A program made the translations under genes and the position numbers. Positions 15,610 through 22,903 of a stretch of 64,000 nt of DNA are shown one piece after another. The notes under the pieces were generated by a model, which searched no databases, was not told the DNA's origin, and worked only from the letters and a program-made list of their open reading frames with translations. Every line of letters starts with the position of its first letter. Positions within the stretch are counted from its first letter, which is position 1. The stretch comes from an uncultured Oscillospiraceae bacterium (GTDB taxonomy: Bacteria > Bacillota > Clostridia > Oscillospirales > Acutalibacteraceae), in the NCBI GenBank assembly GCA_900543395.1, contig UQQT01000005.1, positions 1 to 64,000 on the forward strand, given 5' to 3'.

Positions 15610-17202
15610 ATGTATACTCAGGAAATGATAGAATCAATGAAAAAGGTCGCGGCTAACCGTGAGGCTAATGCAGTGCTTGAGCCCAGACGTATGACCGCCG
15701 AGGAGAAGGATACCCTTCTTGCAACATATCACCCCGACTACAGGCAGGACGAATTCAGAGTTCTCACCGTAGGTCCCAACAAGGGCGAGAAGGTTCCCAC
15801 TGAGCTGTGCGGACTTTTACAGGCGGATTCGAGAGTCAGGGATATGAAAATTGACCTTGAGCATCCCGATTATGATACAGACGTTCTTATCATAGGAGGC
15901 GGCGGAGCCGGCGCAAGCGCGGCTATCGAGGCAAACAACACCGGCGCAGACGTTATGGTTGTTACGAAGCTTCGTATGGGCGACGCTAACACCATGATGG
16001 CTGAGGGCGGAATTCAGGCGGCGGACAAGCCCAACGATTCTCCCGCAATTCACTATGTAGACGCGTTCGGAGGCGGACATTTTGCGGCAAAGCCCGAGCT
16101 TCTTTATACGCTCGTTACAGAGGCTCCCGAAGCTATTCAGTGGCTTAACGAGCTCGGCGTCGAATTCGATAAGGCTCCCGACGGTACAATGATTACAACC
16201 CACGGCGGCGGAACCTCGAGAAAGAGAATGCACGCGGCAAAGGATTACTCCGGTATGGAGATAATGCGTACGCTTCGCGACGAGGTTCTCAACAGAGGAA
16301 TTCCCGTAGTCGATTTTACGGCGGCTGTCGAGCTTATTCTCGACGAAAACGGCAAGGCGGCCGGCGCGGTTCTTATGAACATGGAGACTAAGGAAATCCT
16401 TGTCGCAAGAGCAAAGACTGTTATTATAGCAACGGGCGGTGCAGGCAGACTTCACTATCAGGGATTCCCGACGTCAAACCATTACGGCGCAACTGCCGAC
16501 GGACTTGTCCTCGGTTACAGAGCGGGTGCAAAGCTTCTCTATGCAGACACTCTCCAGTACCATCCCACGGGTGCGGCGTATCCCGAGCAGATTTTCGGCG
16601 CGCTCGTTACCGAAAAGGTACGTTCGATCGGCGCAAAGCTTATCAATGCTGACGGCGAGGCATTCATGCATCCTCTTGAGACCAGAGACGTTTCCGCGGC
16701 CTCGATAATCAGAGAGTGCTCCGACAGAAATAAGGGCGTTCATACAGGTTCGGGCGTAGGCGTATGGCTCGACACCCCGATGATCGAGGTTAAGAACGGC
16801 GAGGGAACTATCGAAAAGAGAATCCCCGCTATGATGCGTATGTTTGCAAAATACGACATTGATATAAGAAAAGAGCCAATTCTCGTTTATCCGACTCTCC
16901 ACTATCAGAACGGCGGACTCGATATTAATTCCGAGTGCATGACCGGAGTCGAAAATCTCTATGCAGCAGGCGAGGCTGTCGGAGGAATCCACGGCAGAAA
17001 CCGTCTTATGGGCAACTCGCTTCTTGACATTATCGTTTTCGGCAGAAACGCCGGACGCAACGCGGGCAATAAGTCAAAGGACGTAACGCTTTCAAAGCTT
17101 ACTCTCGAACATGTAGACAAGTTTGAAAAAGAACTTGCCGACGCAGGAATCAAGCCCGAGATTGTATCTCCCAAGCTTCTTCCCGATTACGCAAGAAAGT
17201 AA
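15610..17202 (+). CDS. fumarate reductase-type flavoprotein subunit (FrdA/TfrA-like)
   Basis: 530 residues. The FAD-binding GGGGAGASAAIEA is near residue 98. Active-site elements of the fumarate reductase/succinate dehydrogenase family are present: GGGTSRKRMHAAKDYSG, the HPTGAAYPEQ segment, ETRDVSAASIIRE with the catalytic Arg region, LHYQNGGLDIN and GRNRLMGNSLLD. The histidine and arginine dicarboxylate ligands appear intact, so reduction of fumarate or a close analogue is likely. L-aspartate oxidase is a relative, but nadA/nadC are absent and the iron-sulfur partner is adjacent. No signal peptide or heme domain is seen, so the enzyme is cytoplasmic. A terminator follows. Confidence 0.85.
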   Translation: MYTQEMIESMKKVAANREANAVLEPRRMTAEEKDTLLATYHPDYRQDEFRVLTVGPNKGEKVPTELCGLLQADSRVRDMKIDLEHPDYDTDVLIIGGGGAGASAAIEANNTGADVMVVTKLRMGDANTMMAEGGIQAADKPNDSPAIHYVDAFGGGHFAAKPELLYTLVTEAPEAIQWLNELGVEFDKAPDGTMITTHGGGTSRKRMHAAKDYSGMEIMRTLRDEVLNRGIPVVDFTAAVELILDENGKAAGAVLMNMETKEILVARAKTVIIATGGAGRLHYQGFPTSNHYGATADGLVLGYRAGAKLLYADTLQYHPTGAAYPEQIFGALVTEKVRSIGAKLINADGEAFMHPLETRDVSAASIIRECSDRNKGVHTGSGVGVWLDTPMIEVKNGEGTIEKRIPAMMRMFAKYDIDIRKEPILVYPTLHYQNGGLDINSECMTGVENLYAAGEAVGGIHGRNRLMGNSLLDIIVFGRNAGRNAGNKSKDVTLSKLTLEHVDKFEKELADAGIKPEIVSPKLLPDYARK

Positions 17203-17221
17203 TTTTTAAATTATAATGCAT

Positions 17222-17292
17222 GACCGGCGGCGCGGCGGTGACTTAATCTCCGCCGTACGGAAAAGTTCGCCGGTCTGTCTTTTTTGTCTTTT
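17222..17292 (+). terminator. two-tier intrinsic terminator after the fumarate reductase
   Basis: Outer arms ACCGGCG and CGCCGGT enclose an inner GGCGG/CCGCC hairpin, and the structure runs into TCTTTTTTGTCTTTTT. The branched shape is unusual for a plain terminator, but the U-rich tail is clear. It separates the fumarate reductase gene from the transporter gene. Confidence 0.7.
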
Positions 17293-17322
17293 TGTAAAGG
17301 TTAATTATCGGAGGAAAAGTAT

Positions 17323-18573
17323 ATGAGTTTGTTTGGGGGTGTTATATCCGTACAGGGTATAACGTTTCTAATGTTTTCAGTGTTCTGCATCGCGGCGGTA
17401 GGCTACGCGCTGGGCAGAATAACAATTAAGGGTATCGATCTCGGAACTGCGGGCGTTTTTGTCATCTCACTTGTTTACGGCATTCTTTTTTCGAATACGT
17501 TAAGCAGTACCGTTGTTCAGAAGCTTTCGGACGGCACGGCTGTAGATATAAGCTCGAATGCATTGAAAATAGTCGAGAATCTCGGACTTGTTTTCTTTGT
17601 AACGGCGGTTGGATTTATTGCAGGTCCGAATTTCTTTAAAAATTTTAAAAAGAATTACAAATCCTATATTCTGTTGGGAATTATTATAATTGCGTCCGGC
17701 GCGCTTGCATGCGTGCTCTGCTATTATATCGGCAAGGGAAGCGAACCGAATCATGACCAGTTCGTAGCGATTCTCGTAGGTCTGATGTCGGGTTCGCTTA
17801 CGAGTACGCCTGCGTTTTCAGCTTCTAAAGCCGCCGTTGCCGCGGAGTATGAGGGGGCTGTTTCCGTAGGCTACGGTATCGCGTATCTTTTCGGCGTTAT
17901 CGGCGTAGTTCTTTTCGTTCAGCTTATGCCTAAAATCATGAAGGCGGATATGAATAAAGAACGCGAAAAGATAATGCTTGTCGATACGGGCTCTAAAAAA
18001 GAGTACAAGGGGAAACTGCTTGAAATGGACGGATTCGGACTTATGCCGTTTGCTCTCGCGGTTTTAATAGGTATTGTTGTCGGAAGCATTAAAATTCCGC
18101 TTTCTTCAAAGGGACTTTCCGGTACGACGTTCTCTCTTACAACTACGGGCGGAACGCTTGTCACGGCTCTTGTTTTCGGTCACTTCGGACATTTCGGCAG
18201 GGTGAATATGATGCCCAACAAAAAAGTGCTCGAGACGTTCCGTGAGCTCGGTCTTATGCTCTTCCTTATCGGAGCGGGTGTAGGCGGAGGCGCAAAATTT
18301 GTACAGTATTTCAAGGGGATTTACTTTGTCTACGGAATAATAATGACGATCGTTCCCATGGTAATCGGTTTCCTGTTTGCGAAATTCGTTCTCAAGTTAC
18401 CGCTGCTTAACAACCTCGGTTCAATTACCGGCGGTATGACGAGCACTCCCGCTCTCGGAACGCTTATAAATACTGCGGGAACCGACGACGTTGCTTCGGC
18501 GTATGCTTCGACTTACCCGATAGCTCTTATCTCGGTAGTTCTCGCGTCGCAGTTTATTATAATGTGGCTGTAA
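17323..18573 (+). CDS. AspT/YidE-type transporter
   Basis: 416 residues, about 10-11 hydrophobic segments in two homologous halves. Each half carries the duplicated family motif: GPNFFKNF ... GLMSGSLTSTPAF in the first and GAKFVQYF ... GSITGGMTSTPALG in the second. AspT-family proteins exchange dicarboxylates such as aspartate, alanine or succinate. The TrkA_C domains found in longer family members are absent. Its position after the malate-fumarate block suggests export of succinate or exchange of a C4-dicarboxylate; this is inference. A GGAGG site precedes the ATG. Confidence 0.75.
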   Translation: MSLFGGVISVQGITFLMFSVFCIAAVGYALGRITIKGIDLGTAGVFVISLVYGILFSNTLSSTVVQKLSDGTAVDISSNALKIVENLGLVFFVTAVGFIAGPNFFKNFKKNYKSYILLGIIIIASGALACVLCYYIGKGSEPNHDQFVAILVGLMSGSLTSTPAFSASKAAVAAEYEGAVSVGYGIAYLFGVIGVVLFVQLMPKIMKADMNKEREKIMLVDTGSKKEYKGKLLEMDGFGLMPFALAVLIGIVVGSIKIPLSSKGLSGTTFSLTTTGGTLVTALVFGHFGHFGRVNMMPNKKVLETFRELGLMLFLIGAGVGGGAKFVQYFKGIYFVYGIIMTIVPMVIGFLFAKFVLKLPLLNNLGSITGGMTSTPALGTLINTAGTDDVASAYASTYPIALISVVLASQFIIMWL

Positions 18574-18586
18574 ATATATAAATAAT

Positions 18587-18618
18587 ATATCGGGGATGCA
18601 GTTTTTGCGTCCCCGATA
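18587..18618 (+). terminator. hairpin after the AspT-type transporter
   Basis: ATATCGGGGATGCA pairs with its near-perfect complement across a short T-rich loop, 14 bases after the transporter stop. The tail TTCTGATTTG is only moderately U-rich, so termination is plausible but not certain. Confidence 0.55.
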
Positions 18619-18663
18619 TTCTGATTTGAGCATGCTGTGAAAATCTTAAATTTAAAATAATTC

Positions 18664-18691
18664 GAGGGGCAGAGCCGAAGCCCTGCCCCTC
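18664..18691 (-). terminator. intrinsic terminator of the SASP gene
   Basis: GAGGGGCAG and its complement form a GC-rich stem around the stable GCTTCGGC-type loop, then GAATTATTTT on the minus strand, 17 bases after the SASP stop. Confidence 0.7.
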
Positions 18692-18708
18692 TCCATGTGG
18701 ATTATGAT

Positions 18709-18906
18709 TTATTTCATGCCGTCTTCGTAAGCCTTGATCATTTTCTTGACCATCTGACCGCCGACAGAACCGGCCTGACGGGACGTAAGGTCGCCGTTAT
18801 AGCCCTGCTTAAGGTTAACGCCTACTTCCGAAGCCGCTTCCATCTTGAACTTATCAAGCGCGTTTCTTGCCTCGGGTACAAGACTTGAGTTACCGCTCTT
18901 AGCCAT
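18709..18906 (-). CDS. alpha/beta-type small acid-soluble spore protein
   Basis: 65 residues, full length for an alpha/beta SASP. The germination-protease recognition region is seen as ALDKFKMEAASEVGV, and the DNA-binding signature as GYNGDLTSRQAGSVGGQMVKKMI. These proteins coat spore DNA in the forespore, protect it from UV and heat, and are degraded on germination by Gpr. It marks the organism as an endospore former. Expression is expected from a sigma-G promoter, but no convincing one could be placed upstream. Both ends are free of neighbouring operon partners. Confidence 0.95.
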   Translation of the reverse strand: MAKSGNSSLVPEARNALDKFKMEAASEVGVNLKQGYNGDLTSRQAGSVGGQMVKKMIKAYEDGMK

Positions 18907-19154
18907 CGTAATCTACACTCCTATCTTTTCACATGCATCGTATGCTTATACGCATTATATGCACTGCTATTTGCACCGGGCGCGTAAAAACGGAACACGG
19001 AATTTTATCAATGGCATTTAAGCGATAATTCTTCGTTCAAAAACTATGCGCCTCGGTGCCGAAGATAACATTCGCCGTTTACTTCGCCGTGCAAGACTAT
19101 TATGTGCATTAACCGCGATTTATGAAGTGGAAATTAAATGAAAAATGTGAATTG

Positions 19155-20516
19155 TCAGGAATCCAAATCGGATAAGTCGATATCGTATATCAGATTATCG
19201 GGAAGAGCAGGAGGTTTTATAAACATTACGAAATACCACGGAAGATAGATAATTTTGTTTTTTGTGAAAATATTACTTTTGCAAAGAACGTATATATTTC
19301 CGAATTTCCAGTCTTTAACCGACATAATATTATCGAGAGCGTTATGTTTTTCATAGTCGTTTCCCGATTTTACTTCTATTAAATCAACGTTCATTCCGTT
19401 CTGTACGGTAAAATCTATTTCGCCGTATTTCGGAGAATCAAAATAATTCAAATTGAATCCGTTTGATTTTAACTGTTGGGCTATCGTATTTTCAAGAATG
19501 CTTCCGAGGTTTACGGACAGATCGCCGTTTAAAACGGGGAATTGTATATTATTCATGCACGCGGCGCAAAGAAGTCCGACATCCGACATGAACAATTTAA
19601 ACAGACTGTGCTTTTCGTTTAGCTGCAGCGGAGGCTGGGGCAGCGATACATTGTAACAGCCGAGAGCAACGCCCGCGTCGCTCAGCCATTTAAAGCTGTT
19701 TTCATATCTGTTCAGTCTGGCTGATTTATTTACGGAATTTATAATAAACCGTCTGTTTTTATCGTTTAACTGCGACGGCACGCTGTCAAAAATAGATTGA
19801 ATTTTGATTTTGTCCGAGCCTGAAGCATATTGGCTTATGTCAAGCCGGTATTGCGACAGAATGCTGTTCTGATAATTCACGACCTGTGTTATATCGTGTG
19901 TATCGACGTAAATCTGAACAGCTTTCGGCATGCCTCCGACGACGATATAGCTGTAAAACAGCTTGTTCATTACATTGTGAACAGACTGAGAAACCTCCGT
20001 TTTGTTATCAAAGCATTTTTTCAGGTACTCTATGGTTTCGTCCTGAACGGAATTTGCCCACAGATATTCTTCAAAATCCATAGGATACATGCGGTATATT
20101 TCCTCAAATCCGACCGGATATGATTTTACGTTTTTATATCCGACTCCGAGCAGTGAACCTGATTCGATATAGTCGAATCTGCCGTCCTGAACAAGAAACT
20201 TTATTGCGGTTCTTGCTTGCGGACATTCCTGTATTTCGTCAAAAAGAATCAGTGTATCTCCGGGGGCGGTTTCTTTTCTTGTATATGCGGTTATGTTTGT
20301 TATAAGCGTGTCCGCGTCGAGACTTCCCGAAAAAATTTCCGCCGCCCCCGGGTCGGTTATAAAGTTGATTTCTATATAGTGTCCGTAATTTTTATCGGCA
20401 AATTCCCTGACGAGCGTGGTTTTTCCTATTTGCCTTGCGCCTATTATGCACAGCGCTTTTTTATCCTTGCAGTTTTTCCACTCGGAAAGTTTTTTATAAG
20501 CTTTTCTTATTAACAT
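19155..20516 (-). CDS. AAA ATPase with DUF4143-type C-terminus
   Basis: 453 residues. The Walker A motif GARQIGKTTL lies near residue 26 and Walker B ILFDEIQECP near residue 90. A winged-helix-like middle section follows, then a C-terminal PD-(D/E)XK-like domain with YGEIDFTVQNG and LIEVKSGNDY near residues 385-405. This is the common ATP-binding DUF4143 architecture, whose cellular role is not established. The gene is more AT-rich than most neighbours and stands alone, suggesting acquisition by transfer. A cluster of TTGTAACAT repeats lies directly upstream. A second ATPase of the same family is encoded at 26.7 kb. Confidence 0.88.
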   Translation of the reverse strand: MLIRKAYKKLSEWKNCKDKKALCIIGARQIGKTTLVREFADKNYGHYIEINFITDPGAAEIFSGSLDADTLITNITAYTRKETAPGDTLILFDEIQECPQARTAIKFLVQDGRFDYIESGSLLGVGYKNVKSYPVGFEEIYRMYPMDFEEYLWANSVQDETIEYLKKCFDNKTEVSQSVHNVMNKLFYSYIVVGGMPKAVQIYVDTHDITQVVNYQNSILSQYRLDISQYASGSDKIKIQSIFDSVPSQLNDKNRRFIINSVNKSARLNRYENSFKWLSDAGVALGCYNVSLPQPPLQLNEKHSLFKLFMSDVGLLCAACMNNIQFPVLNGDLSVNLGSILENTIAQQLKSNGFNLNYFDSPKYGEIDFTVQNGMNVDLIEVKSGNDYEKHNALDNIMSVKDWKFGNIYVLCKSNIFTKNKIIYLPWYFVMFIKPPALPDNLIYDIDLSDLDS

Positions 20517-20546
20517 ATAATCCCCGTCCGTAATGATTTAATAGGA

Positions 20547-20644
20547 TTGTAACATAATTCTTTGATTTTTTCAAGGTTTTGTAACATTTTTTGTAACATT
20601 ATTTGTAACGTTTTATCGACGTTTTGCAGCATAATTTGTAACAT
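20547..20644. repeat. cluster of five TTGTAACAT-type repeats
   Basis: TTGTAACAT occurs at 20547, 20579, 20591 and 20636, and TTGTAACGT at 20603. The three central copies are spaced exactly 12 bases apart; the outer two lie 32 and 33 bases away. The cluster fills the region just upstream of the minus-strand ATPase start at 20516, where promoter elements would sit. It may be an operator array. Confidence 0.7.
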
Positions 20645-20655
20645 TATTCGTAATA

Positions 20656-20700
20656 TTATAAAAAACAAGGCGAAAACGGAGTGTGTCCGAATTCGCCTTA
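20656..20700 (-). terminator. intrinsic terminator of radC
   Basis: AAGGCGAA and TTCGCCTT arms, with an additional inner TCGGAC/GTCCGA-like pairing, followed on the minus strand by GTTTTTTATA just after the radC stop. Confidence 0.7.
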
Positions 20701-20728
20701 TATAAATACAATTATATATTGAATGAAA

Positions 20729-21505
20729 TTATTTGTCGTGATTATCGGTTATATACTCGCCTCCGTTCTGCGCGAAACGGATTTCTTCGCTTCCCGCGAG
20801 GAAGCAGTCCGCAAAACGTCTGTTTGATGCGAGTGAAAAATATTCCTTGCCCGAAATAATTATGTGGTCGACGAGTCTTATATCGACGGAGGACAGAACT
20901 CTTGATATCTCATACGTTACGCTGTGGTCGTTCTTTGACGGAACGCACAGACCGTTCGGGTGATTGTGCGAAATTATAGCCGCGGTTGCCTTGCAGTCGA
21001 GCAGAATCGAAACGATTTTTCTTATGTCCGAATCAGTTGACGACGTGTTTCCGCTGCTGATGAGCGCGAATTTTAATATCTTGCCTCTTTTATTAAGCGC
21101 GATGAGATAAAGCGTTTCATGCGTAAGACCTATGAATTTCGGAATCAGGTACTGAGACGCCTGCGCCGACGAGGTTATCGAGTCTGTCTGCGAGGTCGCG
21201 GAGTCGAAATATACCTTTGTAATCGACGGAATCATTGCGATAAGAGAAGCCGCATTCGGAGTAACGCCGGGAACCGAAACGAGCGCGTCGTATGAAGCGT
21301 TGAAAACGCAGTCGAGCGAACCGAATTTGTCTAAAAGCGCGTGCGCTATGGGGTTGGTGTCTTTCATGGGGATAGCATAAAATAAAAGCATTTCCAAAAT
21401 ATTAACGTTCGAAAAGCTGTCGAAATTTCCGTCTTTGAGAAAACGTTCTTTCATACGCATACGGTGCCCCGAATGAGATACCGTATGATTGCTGTTATTT
21501 TCCAT
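20729..21505 (-). CDS. radC: RadC/MPN (JAB) domain protein
   Basis: 258 residues. The N-terminal helix-hairpin-helix region (MLLFYAIPMKDTNPIAHALLDKFGSL ... VSVPGVTPNAASLIA) precedes a JAMM metallopeptidase domain with SHNHPNGLCVPSKNDHSVT. In the usual HxHPSGxxxPSxxD motif the Ser is replaced by Asn here, but the zinc ligands are retained. The family was named for DNA repair, though the biochemical role is unclear. The ATG at 21505 is preferred over an in-frame GTG at 21514 because GGAAAG lies at suitable spacing. Confidence 0.88.
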   Translation of the reverse strand: MENNSNHTVSHSGHRMRMKERFLKDGNFDSFSNVNILEMLLFYAIPMKDTNPIAHALLDKFGSLDCVFNASYDALVSVPGVTPNAASLIAMIPSITKVYFDSATSQTDSITSSAQASQYLIPKFIGLTHETLYLIALNKRGKILKFALISSGNTSSTDSDIRKIVSILLDCKATAAIISHNHPNGLCVPSKNDHSVTYEISRVLSSVDIRLVDHIIISGKEYFSLASNRRFADCFLAGSEEIRFAQNGGEYITDNHDK

Positions 21506-21632
21506 AAAAATCACTTTCCGTAATGAAAAATTTTAATTATTTTACCATAATGAATTATAAGTATCAATATTTTTTGATAAATTCAATGTAAAAAAATCTG
21601 AGCGTTATTTATTAAAAATATACGAAAAATGC

Positions 21633-21661
21633 TTGACTCTCCTTATTATGCATGCTATAAT
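21633..21661 (+). promoter_or_regulatory. promoter of rplU-prp-rpmA with 80-base leader
   Basis: TTGACT (21633-21638) and a consensus TATAAT (21656-21661) are 17 bases apart. The transcript would carry a leader of roughly 75 bases before the rplU ATG at 21743. That leader contains GC-rich inverted segments and is at the position of the L21 leader RNA known from Firmicutes, but I cannot confirm the fold by eye. Confidence 0.8.
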
Positions 21662-21742
21662 CTGTTTGCCGCATGTATCGGGCATTGTTTTAAGAGGATT
21701 TTCCCGCCCGCCGCAGCGAGACTTTATAAGGAAGGTAAATCA

Positions 21743-22054
21743 ATGTACGCAATTATCGAGACCGGCGGAAAGCAGTACAAGGTTGAGAACGGTTCGGTTC
21801 TTTTCATTGAAAAGCTTGACGTTGAGGCAGACAGCGAAGTAGTTTTTGACAAGGTTATTGCCGTTGGCGCCGATGACGGCATCAAGGTAGGCGCTCCCTA
21901 TGTTTCGGGCGCAACCGTAACAGCTAAGGCTCTCAAGAACGGCAAGGGCAAGAAGATTACCGTTGCCACTTACAAGGCTAAGAAGAACGAGAAGCGCAAG
22001 ATGGGTCACAGACAGCCCTACACCAAGATTGAGATCGCTTCGATCAACGCTTGA
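21743..22054 (+). CDS. rplU: 50S ribosomal protein L21
   Basis: 103 residues, the normal length. It begins MYAIIETGGKQYKVENG and ends in the basic KKNEKRKMGHRQPYTKIEI motif typical of L21, which binds 23S rRNA. The open frame extends upstream, but AAGGAAGG just before the ATG at 21743 fixes the start. The stop overlaps the prp start by one base (TGATG). Confidence 0.97.
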   Translation: MYAIIETGGKQYKVENGSVLFIEKLDVEADSEVVFDKVIAVGADDGIKVGAPYVSGATVTAKALKNGKGKKITVATYKAKKNEKRKMGHRQPYTKIEIASINA

Positions 22055-22368
22055 TGACAAATGTCGTATTTAAAAACCGTGACGGCGCGCTGAACGGATT
22101 CACGTTAAGCGGACACGCCGGAGCCGGGGACGCGGGGTATGATATCGTATGCTCGGCGATTTCTTCGGCGGCTTATATGACCGCAAACATGCTCACTGAA
22201 ATTTTCAATGAGGAACTGACGGCGGACGTAAGGGACGGTTTTATGTCGATTGCGCTGTCGGACGGGGCTTCACCCGTCGCTTCGGATATACTCAAGGGCT
22301 TTAAGCTCCATATGGAACAGCTCTGCGGGCAGTATCCGGACTTTATCAAAATTACTACGGAGGTGTAA
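22054..22368 (+). CDS. prp: ribosomal-processing cysteine protease Prp
   Basis: 104 residues, YsxB/DUF464 family. The catalytic pair is visible as SGHAGAGD (His 21) and DIVCSAISSA (Cys 33), matching the His/Cys dyad described for Staphylococcus aureus Prp. Prp removes the N-terminal extension of L27, and in staphylococci also processes phage capsid and scaffold proteins. Its placement between rplU and rpmA is conserved in Firmicutes. The adjacent L27 here has the cleavable extension, and so does a phage-type capsid encoded at 57 kb. The ATG at 22054 is preferred over the overlapping TTG at 22051. Confidence 0.95.
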   Translation: MTNVVFKNRDGALNGFTLSGHAGAGDAGYDIVCSAISSAAYMTANMLTEIFNEELTADVRDGFMSIALSDGASPVASDILKGFKLHMEQLCGQYPDFIKITTEV

Positions 22369-22371
22369 GTT

Positions 22372-22650
22372 ATGCTTAAAGTAAACATTCAGCTCTTCGC
22401 TCATAAAAAGGGAATGGGTTCAACCCGTAACGGCCGTGATTCCGAATCAAAGAGACTCGGAGTTAAGCGTGCTGACGGTCAGGCTGTTAACGCCGGCACC
22501 ATTCTTGTTCGTCAGAGAGGAACTCACATCCATCCCGGCGAGAACGTAGGCAAGGGTTCGGACGATACTCTTTTCGCTCTTGTTAACGGTACCGTTAAGT
22601 TTGAGCGTTTAGGCAAAGACCGCAAAAAGGTCAGCGTTTACGAAAACTGA
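22372..22650 (+). CDS. rpmA: 50S ribosomal protein L27 with cleavable N-terminus
   Basis: 92 residues. The N-terminus MLKVNIQLFAHKKGMGST contains the Prp site, cleaved between Ala 10 and His 11 in the known Firmicute pattern, exposing the tail that reaches the peptidyl transferase centre. The core GSTRNGRDSESKRLGVK and GTHIHPGENVGKGSDDTLFAL are typical of L27. The gene starts three bases after prp and ends with a strong terminator. Confidence 0.97.
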   Translation: MLKVNIQLFAHKKGMGSTRNGRDSESKRLGVKRADGQAVNAGTILVRQRGTHIHPGENVGKGSDDTLFALVNGTVKFERLGKDRKKVSVYEN

Positions 22651-22666
22651 TTTAACTTGACTGAAA

Positions 22667-22708
22667 AACGCCCCGAGGCACGTGTCTTCGGGGCGTTGAT
22701 TTTTTTTG
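22667..22708 (+). terminator. intrinsic terminator of rplU-prp-rpmA
   Basis: AACGCCCCGA and TTCGGGGCGTT arms, followed by GATTTTTTTT, 18 bases after the rpmA stop. Confidence 0.9.
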
Positions 22709-22800
22709 TATTTAATATATCGTTAAATATAACCGAAAAACAATAATGAGCAGATATGTAAATTCGGTAGATTTTTTATCTCTTTTAATGAAAATTTTTG

Positions 22801-22829
22801 TTTACATCCGGTGAATTAAGTGGTAAAAT
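22801..22829 (+). promoter_or_regulatory. promoter of the pyruvate:ferredoxin oxidoreductase gene
   Basis: TTTACA (22801-22806) and TAAAAT (22824-22829) with a 17-base spacer, about 75 bases before the start codon. No Rex-like palindrome is seen here. Confidence 0.65.
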
Positions 22830-22903
22830 ATCTGTTGGTATATTTTTAACCTTTGAAGCCGGTTCTTTTTCGGCTTCGGATATTACCAAGGAGGAAAAAA
22901 TAA

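Noticed and set aside
15610..17202. L-aspartate oxidase (NadB)
   Set aside because: The flavoprotein fold is related, but the adjacent FrdB-like subunit, fumarase context and lack of nadA/nadC favour a fumarate reductase.
17222..17292. Riboswitch in front of the AspT-type transporter
   Set aside because: The branched fold ends in a U-tract right after the fumarate reductase gene and shows no recognised aptamer features; a terminator is the simpler reading.
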